A stretch of DNA of 64,000 nucleotides. Source: Kingdonia uniflora. Its lineage: Eukaryota; Streptophyta; Magnoliopsida; Ranunculales; Circaeasteraceae. The position numbers were made by a program, and so were the translations under genes. Below, one piece after another: positions 33,866 through 45,480 of this stretch (positions within the stretch are counted from its first letter, which is position 1; each line of letters begins with the position of its first letter). The DNA is taken from the NCBI GenBank assembly GCA_014058105.1, contig JACGCM010002394.1:806001-870000 (forward strand), given 5' to 3'. The notes under the pieces were generated by a model, which made no database searches, was not told the origin of the DNA, and saw nothing but the letters and a program-made list of their open reading frames with translations.

Positions 33866-34281
33866 GACTTTATTCGAAGATGTTGAAGGAGCAATGCCCA
33901 AGTGATGACAACATTTCTACTGATGAAGATTGATGTAATTCTTAGCGTTAATAGTAGTTATTAAGTTCTATATAATTTCATTATTTCAATAAAATTGTTA
34001 TTTATGTTAAGTATTCCGCAAAACAAGCTTCAAAAAAGTCTCTCAAAATACATTACAACTTCAACATAAAACTACAAACTTCGAAACTAAATACATTTCA
34101 ACTTTAACATAAAATAACATACTTTGAAACAAAATATATTACTCTACCCATTTTTTATCCCACAAATACGCGATAAGTTTATTTCGTAATTGGAAATGAG
34201 CACCTTTTTTCTAATTTCCTGAATCTTCTCTATGTACTGTACCATATTGTTGATCGCGTATCTTAGATTTAAGTCTTTCTT

Positions 34282-35505
34282 CTAGTTCTTCACTGAATCT
34301 CTAAACTTGGGATCAATGTCTACTTGCCGGATGTAAGTATGACGTTCATCTTTGACGATCATGTTGTGCATGATTATACATACATACATAGCATTTGTTA
34401 GATCACGTGGCTTCCAAAATTGCGTACTGTGTGCCAATATTTGGAACCTAGCTTGTAATACCCCAAATATACGCTCTATGTCTTTTCGGCATGTTTCTTG
34501 CATCTTTGCAAAATATCTTTCGGCATCGTTAGACGGATTTCTTATGGTTTGAACAATTATTTACCATTTTGGATAGACTTTGTCTGCTAAATAATACCCC
34601 ATGGTGTACGGGACTGTTCCTATATTATAATTGCATGGCGGCGCAACTCCATTAAATAAGTTGTTGAAAAGCCACCCTTGATACAAGTCATTCACGTCGT
34701 TGTTAGAACCGGGTACCCCAAAGTATATGTGCCATATCCAAAGATCTTACGATGCAACCGCTTCTAAAATTACTGTCAGGATTTTTTTATACCCGGTATA
34801 TTTTCCTGCCCACCTGCTAGGACAATTCTTCTATTTCTAATACATACAATCTAAACTACCTAACATCCCCGAGAAGCCTCACAATCTATTTACTTCTAAC
34901 AAGTATAATGTATATCATTTTTATTGGGAGATCTAAGGTATTGAGCTTTGAATAGAATTATAATTGTTTTACAAATTTTTTCAAACTTAAATTACCCGTA
35001 GACTTCCTAATCTGAATGTATTCGTCTTGGGCGTCTGCGCTTATACTGTAACATATCATGCAGAGTACGCAGTTAACTTTTGGTACGAGGATAAGCTCAT
35101 CATCTTAGCGGTATTTTCTCTTTGATTAAAATAGGGGTTCGCAATAATAACATGATCATGAATACGCTGATACACACCTTCGCCCATTTGGAATCGACAA
35201 CAAAATGGGATACTGACGTAGACTGGGTTGGCACCAAAATAATCTTAATTAAGGCTAAACTCACCTAATTTATGATTACGGCCTTTTTGCTTGTCAATCC
35301 TTCCCATTTTACTATTGCCCCACCTCCGTGGTGATGTCGCCTCTTGCTCTTTTTCTTTCGCTTCTCCCATCTTAATCATAACCTTGCTATATTCGTGCAT
35401 CATCTCAATTTGACGTCGGAAGAGCTCTTTGCTTCCGAATGATGATGACAAGGATGAGAGTGATGGGTCAGACGTGATTTGGTCATCTAAAATAAGGTCA
35501 GACAT
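34282..35505 (-). pseudogene. PIF/Harbinger DDE transposase relic
   Basis: From Met at 35505 (MSDLILDD) to the stop at 34282 the recognisable segments appear to lie in one 408-codon frame, close to the usual length, with around nine stops. Segments in order: GRNHKLGEFSLN, then DYFGANPVYV, RFQMGEGVYQRI, PYFNQRENTAKMMSLSSYQKLTAY, GFSGMLGSLDCM (first catalytic Asp), VPGSNNDVND (second), TMGYYLADKVYPKW and CRKDIERIFGVLQARF, IIMHNMIVKDER. These match the nuclease domain of plant HARBI1-like transposases (DDE_Tnp_4). Loss by point mutation alone, with little frame disturbance, suggests a moderately old copy. Confidence 0.85.
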
Positions 35506-35639
35506 GATTGGGCAAAATTGATAATAAGAGATTAAAATAGAGTTTAAAAGATGAATGGTTTTTAAGAGAATGAAGTTGAGTGTAGAAGAGTAAGAGAATA
35601 GAGTGTACAAGATGCATAGTTTTATAAATGAACAAAACT

Positions 35640-35795
35640 AGCTATTGAGCTTCTTGTTAAACAAGTTTGGTAAAGAAACTAGCCGTTGAGCTTCTTGTCA
35701 AACAAGTTTGGCCAATAAACTAGCAATTGAGATGCTTGTCAAACAAGTTTGCTCAAAAATTTAATCGTTGAGGCTATTGTTGAACAACTATGTCT
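35640..35795. repeat. right subterminal minisatellite of the Harbinger element
   Basis: Four units of about 42-48 bases carry TTGAGCTTCTTGTCAAACAAG. Read on the other strand, AAACTTGTTTGACAAG then AAGCTCAACGGCTAG parallels the left array unit AAACTTGTTCACCAAGTAGCTCAACGGCTAT. The two arrays therefore form a mirrored pair just inside the element ends. Confidence 0.75.
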
Positions 35796-36269
35796 AAAAC
35801 TATAGGCTTTCTGATCACCAAAAAACAAAACCAAGTATGGAGAGGGGAAGGAGTAGAAATTTTATGCAGGCTCTAGCCGCGCAGTTCAGAACTGCGCGGC
35901 AAGAACTAGCCGTTAGCCAAGTTTGAATCCCAACCGTCAACGTGTCTCCATCTGGAGCGTATACTCTACGCGCAGTTTGGAACTTTATGGTAGGGGAGCC
36001 ACTAGAAGCTTAACAAGTATCATTATTATATTGGCTCAAAGGCTGTGCGTAGCTCAGAACTGCGTGGGATCGATCCACCAAAAATTTACCTAGAGGGTGG
36101 AGAGACTACTCTCAAGGTGGGTTTGCTCAAGCCATGTCAGAAAAACAACCTAGCTGCTGTTGGGTAGATTTGGGGTTTAGGGGGTAGATTTCTCAATCTA
36201 CCTCGCCACGTCAGAATTCACCTAGCTACTGCAGGTGCTCTTATTGAGTCTAGTTATTTGCTCCATACT

Positions 36270-36971
36270 TGCACGTAGCCGAGCTAAAACAAAAGTAGTT
36301 ATAATACATTGAGAAAATAAAAATCTTATAAATAAGCTATTTAATAATCACACACAAATTGTCGTTGAGTAGGTTACTTCTACAAATCATACTCATTGTC
36401 TTATCATTCCACAGAAGACATACATTGTACGTGTAGAATATAGGCTTCGTCAAACATTTTCTACCCATGTTTCACCCCAATTTTCGCCCAAATATAATCC
36501 ACACGCGGAACAACCCTTAGATCCCCCAAGTTCACAGCACCAAAAAGAACAATGAGAACGAAAAAAATAAAGCATACAAGGCAATATTCAATAGTGGAAA
36601 TCCCTAAGGATCAAAACCACTTTTTGGCGATGAGCCGGTAATTCACTAGTAGAATTATAGAAGATAAATTACAACTCTCACTCACACAAAATTCTCTCTT
36701 AAATTTTGCTCACAAAAGAATTTGATTAAATATGGAACATACCTCTATATTTACTGGAGAAAAGTTAATAATTAGAATCCTTGTGTAATCTGAAGTTAAC
36801 TTCTTCTCCAAGTCATGCTAGAATAGAAACCATCAGCAACTCCTTTGAATTTAGGAGTCCTAGATTCCAAGTCTATCCAACCAAAGAGTTTATAATAACA
36901 TAACCTCCTCGCATCACAAACGTGTGCGGTATTCGAGGAACGTCGCTCGACTCGATTAAATCTAACTAACA
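36270..36971 (-). repeat. probable 3' LTR of the second copia element
   Basis: On the minus strand a purine tract (AAGGTGGAGA) at 36,975-36,985 is followed by TGTTAGTTAGATTTAATCG starting at 36,971, the usual start of a copia 3' LTR. The outer end near 36,270-36,360 is not certain, and no matching 5' LTR was recognised beyond 40,932. Confidence 0.45.
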
Positions 36972-39900
36972 ATTCTCCACCTTGACAAAGAGTTGAGTTA
37001 CAACCTTGTCTTTAACAAATTCCACCTTGGCTTGACCCTTTTAATAAAACCTCCAACTCGCCACTGGAACCGTGCGTCTTTCGGCGCTCATAGATGTAGG
37101 ATATTGACAAGCAATGCTCAAACTTTGTCGACAAAACCACCTTAGTCAACATATCTGTTTGATTCTCCTTTGTATCAATCTTCAATAAAGAGATGTTGCC
37201 CAATGAAATCCATTGCTTCATAGGAATGTGCTTCGTCTTCAAATGATAGACTTGATTCTTTTCCAAGTAAATGATACTCTAATTGTTACAGAAAATATGT
37301 ACCGTCTTCTAAAGAACACCATAGTCACCAACTAACCCACATATTCATGAAGCTTCTCTCGCTACTTCCGCTGCCGTAATGTATAATACTTCTATCGTAG
37401 ATAAAGACACAGTCGATTACAACACCAACCTCCAACTAAGTACTAGACCACCCACTAAAGTAAATAAATACCTAGACATAGACCGTTGCTTATCTAAATC
37501 TCCTACATGGTTAGAATCCATATAACCTCATTAAAGCTTCCCAGCTGAACTACCATTCTGGCTGGTACATCAGACCTACATCAACTGTACCCTTAAGGTA
37601 CCTCAATAGCCACTTCATAACCTGTTAATGCTCTTTTTTGGGATTAACCATATAATGGCTTACCATATTAAGAGCTTGGGCTATATAAGGATGAGTGCAA
37701 ATCATAGCATACATTACACTACCCACAACATTTTCATATGGAACCTGAGCCATGTAGGCTATTTCCTTCTCCATACTTAGGGAATTTATTACAGATAAAC
37801 GAAAGTGGGCCGCTAGTAAACTACTCACTAGTTTTGTATCCATCATCCCAAACCAGGACATGACTTTCTTGAGATAACTTCGCTGTGATAAACACAGTTA
37901 CCCCTTCTTTCATTCACGTTCTTTATCTCCATACCAAGGATCTTCTTTGTTGCACCAAGATCCTTCATCTCAAACTCTGCACTGAGTTGAGCCTTCACCT
38001 TATTAATTTTCATCATGCTCTTTGCAGCCACGAGGATATCATCAACATATAATAGCAAGTAAATAAGAGAATCATCATATTGTTGCTTAAAAGTAAACAC
38101 AAAAATCATACCCTCTACTCGCGAATCCATGTCTTACATTTTGAACCACTGCCTCGGAGACTGCTTTAGTCCATATAATGATTTAGAAAGCTTGTACACC
38201 CTATCTACTTGACCTTGGACCATATAACCTTCTGGTTGACACATATATATACACTCCTCAAGATCCCCATGTAAGAAAGTTTTCTTCACATCGAGTTGCT
38301 CCAACTCAGATTATACAAAGTAACTAGTGACAAAAGAACTCGGATAGATGCATGTTTCACTATCGATGATAATACTTCATTATAGTCAATCCCCTCCTTT
38401 TGTGCAAAGCCTGGCTTTGTACCGCACATCTTTCTCGCCCCCGGAACCTTCCTTTAGCATGTATAATCATCTGCACCCAATTGACTGTTTCCTTTTTGAT
38501 AACTCTACTAGTTCTTTTGTACTAGTCTTCTTCAGTGAACTCATCTCATTAGCCGCCTCCTACTTCTCATTATTTCCATCCTGAATGGCATTGCGAAAAG
38601 TAGATGGCTCCTCACCAAATAAATTTAGTGCGTAAGCTGTTGTACAACTCATATTTGGTTCTTCTTCCAGACCAACTTCAATACTAGGTTGTACCGAATC
38701 CTCATAACTGTAGTGTTTTGGCAGAATACCCTGTATCAGCTTCATGTATGCCCGACTCGCCAAAGATGGCCACTATTGTTGCTAAATTTTTCTTCCCGCT
38801 ATTACTGGAAGCTCTTGATGTTCATGTTGTTGATTAACCCCTTCCTTTTCAACTTCATCTGTGTTGGGATCAAAAGAAGTAGCCCCTGGAGTATTTGTCT
38901 CCACTTTTGGAACATTAACCAAAACATCCTCTCGAGTCCCAACCTTCTTTAACATAAAGATTTGTCGAATGTCACATCTCTACTAATTACGATATTCTGT
39001 GACTCTGGACACCATAACTTGTATCCCTTCATACCTTTCTCAAACCCCACAAAAGAGCTTTCTTGGCTCGAGGGTCAGCCTTATTTTTGCGAACATGGAA
39101 ATAAGCTAGGCACCCTAAGACTCGTAACTCATTGTAATCTCCAATATTGTACGATGACCGTTCTGTAACTTTATTTTGATGTGGAGTTCTAGCTATAAAC
39201 CAATGTTGAGCTATTCCTTCAGCCTCACAAAACTTATGGAAAGGATTATTATTGTAGTCACCACCATTATCAGACCGAATCCACTTAATGCTCCTCCCCG
39301 ATTGCTTCTTAACTTTGTCCTTAAACCCCTTAAAAATATCACCTCCATTAGGTATACCCATACATAACGCGACAAATCATCAGCAAATGTGAAAATGTAC
39401 CTGGATCCACCTTTCGATGTAATTACCAAAGGACCCCACACATCATAATGTATGTAATCAAGATCACTCTGGTTTTGTGAATGTCCTTGATGAATTTGAG
39501 TCGATGATGTCCCAAAAATACAATGCTCACACAAGTCTAACTTCTCAAGCAAGTCTCGCTTGCTTATAACCTTCTACCATCTCTGACTCATATACCCTAA
39601 CCACATATGCAATAAATAAGATGAGTTAACCACTTTAGAAATTACAACTCCACCTTGAAAAATACTTCCTACTAGATCATAAAGGTTAATATTGCTTATG
39701 CTACCGCACATGACTACCAAGGAACCACGAATTACCTTTATCTGACCATTACCCAAAATAGATCTATAATATAGTCTGTCAAAAGTTGCGAAAGAAATAA
39801 GATTCCTACCCAAATCTGGAACATGCTGCACCTTTGTCAATATCTTCGCAATCCCATCATGCATCTTGATACTTATCAATCATATGCCGACAGTCTTACT

Positions 39901-40960
39901 AGAAATACCATTGCCCATTGTAATTGATTCTCCATTCAACTCCTCATAGGAATTAAACCATTCCCTTACGAAATACATATGATATGAATATGCACTATCC
40001 AAGATCCACTCATCATGAATTGATGAACTTAGATTGCATTATGACATAATCGTGCCTTCCAAACTCTTTGAGTTTTCAACAATATTAGCCGAATCTTTAC
40101 AATATTCTTTCTTCAATTACCCTTTCGAAGGATAATCATGCCTAAAGTGTCCCAACTTTACACACTTGAAACATTTGAGGTTTTTCCTAGATCGAGACTT
40201 TGACCTAGAAGATCTTCTCCTGTTCTTTCTTCTCTTAGTCCTTCTCCTTACCACCAAACCCTCAACTTGATCAGTTTCCCCTATAGTTAGTCTCCCTTCT
40301 TTCCTCATCCGAAATTATGACACTAGAAACTTCCCCAAACTTAAGAGCTTTCTTACCGTAAAGTATTGTTTGTTTATGGTGCTCATAAGAACTGGGAAGT
40401 GACTTTAGAAGAATAAATGATTGGTCTTTATTTTTTGCCTCCTCTCCTTGCTCAAGAAAATTTGTGCCCAACTTCGCAAAGCCGTTACATTAATGGTCTA
40501 CTATTGAAGTCTCTATTTTAAAAGTGCAGAAGAAAAGAATGAGTTTCACATTTACCCGCATAGTTGGAGACTTGGACAAATACTCATCGGAGAGTTTTAT
40601 CCACAAAGTCAATGTTGACTTCTCTGTCACGACCTTATGCTTGATCTCCATGGATAAACACATCCGGATTGTGTTACACACTTGCAAATCATACTCCCCC
40701 CACTCTGGATCTGTCATCTCTTTTAGTTTCGCCTTTTTCTTCAGCAAAGCCTTATGTAGATTATCTCTCAACAAGAGATCCTTAACTTTTATTTGCGCCT
40801 TGGCCAAATTCTACCATCAAATTTCTCCACACTGAACTTTACGCTCGATTGCTTCATCTTCCATGCCATTTAGAACTTCTTGAAATTTGGGTTTGGATCA
40901 CTTCAACCAAAGCGCTCTGATCGATACCAATTGTTGAGAATTACATCGATTTTAATCTAC
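36962..40960 (-). mobile_element. decayed Ty1/copia retrotransposon, minus strand
   Basis: A primer-binding-like TTGGTATCGATCAGAGCG (40,913-40,930 read on the minus strand) follows a TG...CA style LTR end, CTCAACA, at 40,932. Domains then run leftward in copia order to RNase H and a purine tract at about 36,980. The element abuts the Harbinger end on its left. The body is riddled with stops and frame changes. Confidence 0.8.
37030..40860 (-). pseudogene. copia gag-pol relic (second element)
   Basis: Right to left: gag (40,860-40,270); a CCHC knuckle at about 40,170-40,120 whose last Cys is Tyr (C-x2-C-x4-H-x4-Y); protease motif WILDSAYSYHM near 40,000, with the canonical DSG altered to DSA; GAG-pre-integrase near 39,570-39,600; integrase with YDVWGPLVITSKGGSRY, FADDLSRYVWVYLM and IRSDNGGDYNN (39,510-39,230); RT with LLYVDDILVA (YVDD intact) near 38,060; RNase H end with KTKHIPMKQW and NQTDMLTK near 37,230-37,150. 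It is clearly distinct from the intronic copia element in gag and integrase wording, so it belongs to another lineage. Confidence 0.8.
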
Positions 40961-42230
40961 TTTCGTAAGTCTTGTAATTGCATTTAACGTATGCAATAAG
41001 CCATTAAACCCCCAGGTGTCCCTAGTGGATGAGTTATGTCCCATGGGGTTTTTTAGTATTTTTATCCACAAAAATGTACAACTCAATATTTCCAGTGTTT
41101 TGAACTAACTATTTTGTTATCTCAACAACTCTTGTTAACCCTACATATATCATAGATAGTTTCCTAACAAGAGTTCAATTTATTTCTTAACTTAATAGGG
41201 TTTATCAAAATAATTGGGCAAAACTGAAAGGAAAACAAACTATACTACAATGACTACCAATAAGACTCCCTCAAAAAGGGTTATATTTTTTAGTGTATGT
41301 TATCACAGTTCCAGTATCGCCTATTAGATGATTATTATTCAACTGATTAACTTTATCCTTATAGCATAGTTGGTAGAAGAGTATTTTACTTTTTCTATTC
41401 ACTTGCCGATATTTATTAGTTAGATTGGGAGCACTTATACTTTTGCTATCACTTTTTATAATAATTCCCTTGTATTTAATTGGTTGACAGTCTATACTAG
41501 TTAGTTCTGGGTGTCGAGATTTGGAGTCCCTTCATGACTTAGACTTCAGTCTCATACCATTATTTATTTACTTTATACTTTGATAACTTTTCTTCTTTGA
41601 TTGCTATTTTTTTCTTTTTGTATTATATTGTATCATTTGCTAATCAACTATTTCAAATAGTGAGTTTATTACTCTTTCTGGATTGATTAAGTATTGTTTA
41701 ATAACTCCCTAGGATAAATACTATTACTGTTGTGAAGTGCAGTTTCTTTCAAGAAATTGTTAACTCTATTTTTCGAGAATATCATTAATATTAATTATAG
41801 TATCTTAAGTATAATTTTTTTTTTTCAATTTTGGCATATTATTCCTTAATCCCGTTTAGCAGTCAACCTCTAAGGGTTCCTTTTATTCTCCTTACTACTT
41901 AATCTAGAGGATTATTTAAAGTTATTTGCAATCATAGACTAATTGACTCTACTTTACCAGCTATATTGAGTGTGCGGATATTTTACAAAAACTTGAAAAT
42001 AGCTTCCCACCCCCAAACTTTCTTTAAACATTATCCCCAGTGTTTAACATGTATATGATATAGAAAGTAAAAAAATGAACGGGTGAGAGTAAACGTTGCC
42101 AGTCTGTGATATGTCGCCAGTAAGATGCCAATAATAGGAAACTGAACTGAAACTATGTATTGACTGAAAAACATAGATTTATCTCTTTATTATTATGGGG
42201 CGATGTTTTTGCCGCTTTGGACACTCTACT
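40961..42230. other. AT-rich spacer, nothing recognised
   Basis: No coding frame longer than background, no terminal repeat and no partner elsewhere in the window. The first few hundred bases could be the worn 5' LTR of the adjacent copia element, but I could not align them to the sequence left of 36,971. Confidence 0.4.
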
Positions 42231-42999
42231 TCTCCCCCAACTACAAATTTTACCCATTCAAAAACAAAACAAAACCCTGTGTTATCCTCCTTGAGAAAAC
42301 ACCCTGTGATTTTTTTTTTCTCTCTCGCTCTAAGCTTCTAAAGTTAGAAAGTTTTTGAAGGTTCAAGTTGAAGGTAAGGTTTTTGATTTTGGGTTCAAGT
42401 TCTCTCAATTTAGAGTCCGCAAGTTTTGATTCAAAGGATTAAAGCTCTGATTCAAATGTGCTCACATTCAATTGTTTATTTTTAGATTCCTTTCCAACGT
42501 TGACCCTCAAAAAACCTTTTTTTTCTTCTTTTTCTCTCTCTCCCTATAAGTTGGGGCTCAGCAGGTTTAGTAATTGCTATCTTCCTCTCCCTCACAACTT
42601 TTTCCTTTCGCGTTAGTCTCCTGTCTCAAAGAGAATTTGCTAAGTGCCCATTGGATTTCAATTTGAAGCCGATTTATTGGTATGGCTATTTGCTCTTACC
42701 CAATTGCGATTTTGAAGTCAAACAAGGGATATAATTGAATTGGGTTTTTTTCTTGGTTCGTTCCAATAATCAAAATCTAATATTATGTATGTTTAGGATC
42801 TTTTCTACAACAGGGGTTTTATTTTGAAATCTGATAATGATGGAGGTAAATTTAGAGGTTGGGTTTCCTTAATCTTTGCTTATTGTTGTTTATTTTCTAT
42901 TACTTCACCGTGATGATATAATTATTTATGAATAACAAAATTATTCTCCTTTAATACCCAAATCATGGGGTTGATGATATATGTCGCGATGATGCTATT

Positions 43000-43623
43000 T
43001 TGTGTCGATATGTAGATGAAGATGGAACAAAAGTTTTTGGGGATGATGATGATGAATTTGGTATGTATTTACCTTCTTTTTTGTGTCTGTCAAATAGCAG
43101 CGATGATGATGACATAAGTGGCAATCATTTTACTTTTGCTCAACCCAATTTTCATCTTGAAGCTAACGCCCAATTGTGGAAGCTATCGTCTACTATTAAT
43201 GCTATGAACACAGTGATAATATTTGAGAATTGGGCTACTTTCCAAGAAGTATTTTGCAATCTAGGTAAGTATCTGGAGGTAATAATAAAGTCCGAAAATA
43301 GACCCATGGCTTACCTTGAGGCTATAGTGAACTTTGAGATGTCTTTGACATCATTTTTTTCTGATAAGAACCTCGAGGATAGAATGGGTTCTTCCAATGT
43401 TGAAGCATATGTTTCTTTCGAATTGAGAATTTTTAGTTTTATAAATATAATATCAAATGTTTTTTGCTTGACTGATCTCAGGTTGCATATCTTTCTTCTT
43501 TCAACGAGTGATTTGAATTCAGGTTTTTGTCGTCCATGTCCCGTTTCTTCTCAAGTAACTTTGCAAAATTCTTCAATATATGCATTTTTCTCTCTAAATC
43601 CCCAACTCCCACTAAGATGTTAA
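43000..43623 (+). CDS. hypothetical acidic protein, possibly part of a host gene
   Basis: A 207-codon frame preceded by a CT-rich leader-like region (42,310-42,560). The frame extends upstream of the Met as DDICRDDAILC. It has two acidic runs (GDDDDEF, SSDDDDISG), then a more ordinary segment (AMNTVIIFENWATFQEVF, CNLGKYLEVIIKSE, MAYLEAIVNFEMS) that looks like globular coding sequence. The last 60 residues are rich in Phe, Ile and Ser and resemble intron translation. GGTATGT near 43,060 could be a splice donor. I do not recognise the family. It may be a host gene fragment or part of the older gypsy element's surroundings. Confidence 0.3.
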   Translation: MCRYVDEDGTKVFGDDDDEFGMYLPSFLCLSNSSDDDDISGNHFTFAQPNFHLEANAQLWKLSSTINAMNTVIIFENWATFQEVFCNLGKYLEVIIKSENRPMAYLEAIVNFEMSLTSFFSDKNLEDRMGSSNVEAYVSFELRIFSFINIISNVFCLTDLRLHIFLLSTSDLNSGFCRPCPVSSQVTLQNSSIYAFFSLNPQLPLRC

Positions 43624-44032
43624 AACTTTGCATCCATAATTAGAGTTGTCAAAAGCTCTTCGATTTACTGTTTTCTTAGACGATGCTTCATGGTTAATCA
43701 TTAAGAATAAGATGTAATTTTTGTATACCAAAAAGGTTGCAGCTTCTCTTTTTCTTTTTCTGGATGTTATTATTTTTATCTATGTGTTAGAGGAATAGAT
43801 GTGCAACTCAGCCCAGCTTCGATCAACTGCAAGCTTTGGGTATATGTTTTTGTTTCTTATTTTTAAAAATTCTTTTACAATTTCTTAATTATTTTTAGTT
43901 AATTTACAATAATGCTCCAATTACTGAAGATGCTAGCTGAAATTTAGCATAAAACAAATATTTATAAGTGGATGCAAAATTGAAATTAAGCACGCGCTGT
44001 ACCGTCTCCAATTTTAGTAACGTAATCAAAGA

Positions 44033-44602
44033 TGTAATAGCCTAATTTCATATCTCGAACTTAGCCTTTATACTAAGGATATTCAGAGCATCTAAATGAA
44101 TAATGAATGAATACTAGCACAAAGTTTAGCGTGGAAAACTTTTAAATAGGTTAAAAATCATGACCTCTCTTGAGGATTTAGAAAGAGAAATGATATTGAT
44201 CATTGCTAGCTATTACAAGAGATGCCCTGAGTAGTTCTGTATAGAGTGTTGAGTGAGTATTCCTCCATCCTTTATCTAGAATTTTTTGGTCTTATTTATA
44301 GGTCTTATAATATGACCATTTGACGACCATTATTATTCTTAATGATAGACATTACAATATAAATATATTTGATAATCTTTAAACAGATTGTGTAACGGTC
44401 TGGCATTGCTATTTTGTAACGGCTTCATTGATGATGGTGCGCTTATTGACTTGAATTGTTAATGTAGAGGTCGAAAATACTGAATATAACTCTTTAGCTG
44501 TAATATGTCATAAATTGTGCTACATGTATGTTGATGAGGTCGAGTGGTCGTATGATGGTCGAAGATGAAACATGACTTTGATATGTAGAATAAGCCACTA
44601 TA
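44033..44602 (-). repeat. 3' LTR of an older, reverse-oriented gypsy element
   Basis: The plus-strand start TGTAATAGCCTAATTTC and later blocks (TTTAGCGTGGAAAAC, AATAGGTTAAAAATCATGACCTC, TTATTTATAGGTCTTATAA, AAGCCACTATA) follow the reverse complement of the LTR at 47,107-47,721. The outer U3 end reads TATAGTGGC in place of TGTAGTGGC. A purine tract lies immediately beyond it, so this is a 3' LTR with internal sequence to its right, not a solo LTR. It is more worn than the LTRs of the inner element. Confidence 0.65.
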
Positions 44603-44603
44603 A

Positions 44604-44616
44604 CCGCCCCATCTCA
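44604..44616 (-). promoter_or_regulatory. polypurine tract of the older gypsy element
   Basis: On the minus strand TGAGATGGGGCGG directly precedes the U3 end at 44,602, itself preceded by CAATTGGT. The younger element has CAATTGGGAGGGGGCAAT in the same place before its 3' LTR. The shared context supports the 3' LTR reading of 44,033-44,602. Confidence 0.5.
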
Positions 44617-44961
44617 ACCAATTGTACAAGAAACATTGTGGGTGAGTTGTGTTGGTTAAGAAGCATCATTAATATACTGTAATTAATACCTGAGAATCAT
44701 TTCCAATGCATCTTCATAAATATTTGTTTATGGCTATTGGATTTCCTAGAACCAATTGTTCTGGTCAATATTGTTTCATAGGAATTGCTTCTAACGTTCA
44801 GAATTTGGAAAGTTGTCTTTAATGCTGGTTATAGTATAAAGAGCACTCTGACTTGTTGGTTGCAGTTGTGATTAACCAAGTATTTCTCCTAAACTTTTCT
44901 TCTGTATATTTCTTTCTTTAACTGTTTTTCTGTAACTTGTAAACTTTCATCTGTTGAGAGG

Positions 44962-45480
44962 ATGGTAACTACGAGACGGCAATCTCGGGAAGCTAGGATT
45001 CTTGTGAAAGTTGAAGAATTTTGGCTCCAGTATTTTAGGCATCAGGCTCTAAGTCTTCCGATACCAATTTTGGCAAGTCTTACATACTATTGGAGGAGGA
45101 GCGCCGAAATGGGCTGCGTCTACGGGCAGAGGAAACTGTTACAACTGAAGATGAAGCGGCAGGCACTAGTCCGAGAGAGTCCCGTCGGTACCCTACTGAT
45201 GAGTGGGTTCTATAAAATATAAGACCCTTCATGTTCTCTTTGTCACGCTGGGTTGTGGTGGCTATGGTGGAGAGACGGTGATGGAGGAGGTTTTTCTTCT
45301 TCACAATCATCACCTTTGGCCATGAAGAAGATCCTTCCGTCGGTACCTTAACTCCTTCAGTGATTTCCAGTTCTTGGATTTCCTATCCCATTCATGCAGG
45401 GGATCAGAGTTTGGAAGCCTGTTTCAGTTTTGCATCTTCTTCCTCGGTGGCTACCGAGAAGTGCTTCGAACTATGAACTG
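44962..45480 (+). pseudogene. first-exon relative of the gypsy antisense gene, copy next to the old 3' LTR
   Basis: Reads MVTTRRQSREARILVKVEEF, then WLQYFRHQALSLPIPI. A frame change near 45,080 leads to LRLRAEETVTTEDEAAG. Both parts align with 21,682 onward. The first part also matches the pattern at 46,292 and 59,636(-) (M-V-x-T-R-x, then K-x-x-E, then a Tyr/Phe segment). A TATA-like AGTATAAAG lies near 44,834. It is probably a degraded or duplicated first exon of the older element's antisense gene. No known domain. Confidence 0.55.

Larger units (their letters stand above)
28277..36240. mobile_element. PIF/Harbinger element (probably nested) flanked by TTA
   Basis: The outer ends are inverted: GAGCATATGCAGCAG from 28,277 and GAGCACCTGCAGTAG read leftward from 36,240. 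Each is flanked by TTA (28,274-28,276 and 36,241-36,243), the PIF/Harbinger target duplication. Similarity continues inward for over 200 bases, including the CCACCCCAAATC / CTACCCAACAGCAG blocks and the motif GCAGTTCAAAACTG. Inside are ORF1 (Myb-like, +) and the transposase (-) in the usual facing layout. A second inverted pair (31,611-31,690 and 35,821-35,900) brackets just these two genes. The plant mobile domain gene lies outside that inner pair but inside the outer TTA. One element nested in another, or a capture, would both explain this. Confidence 0.65.
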
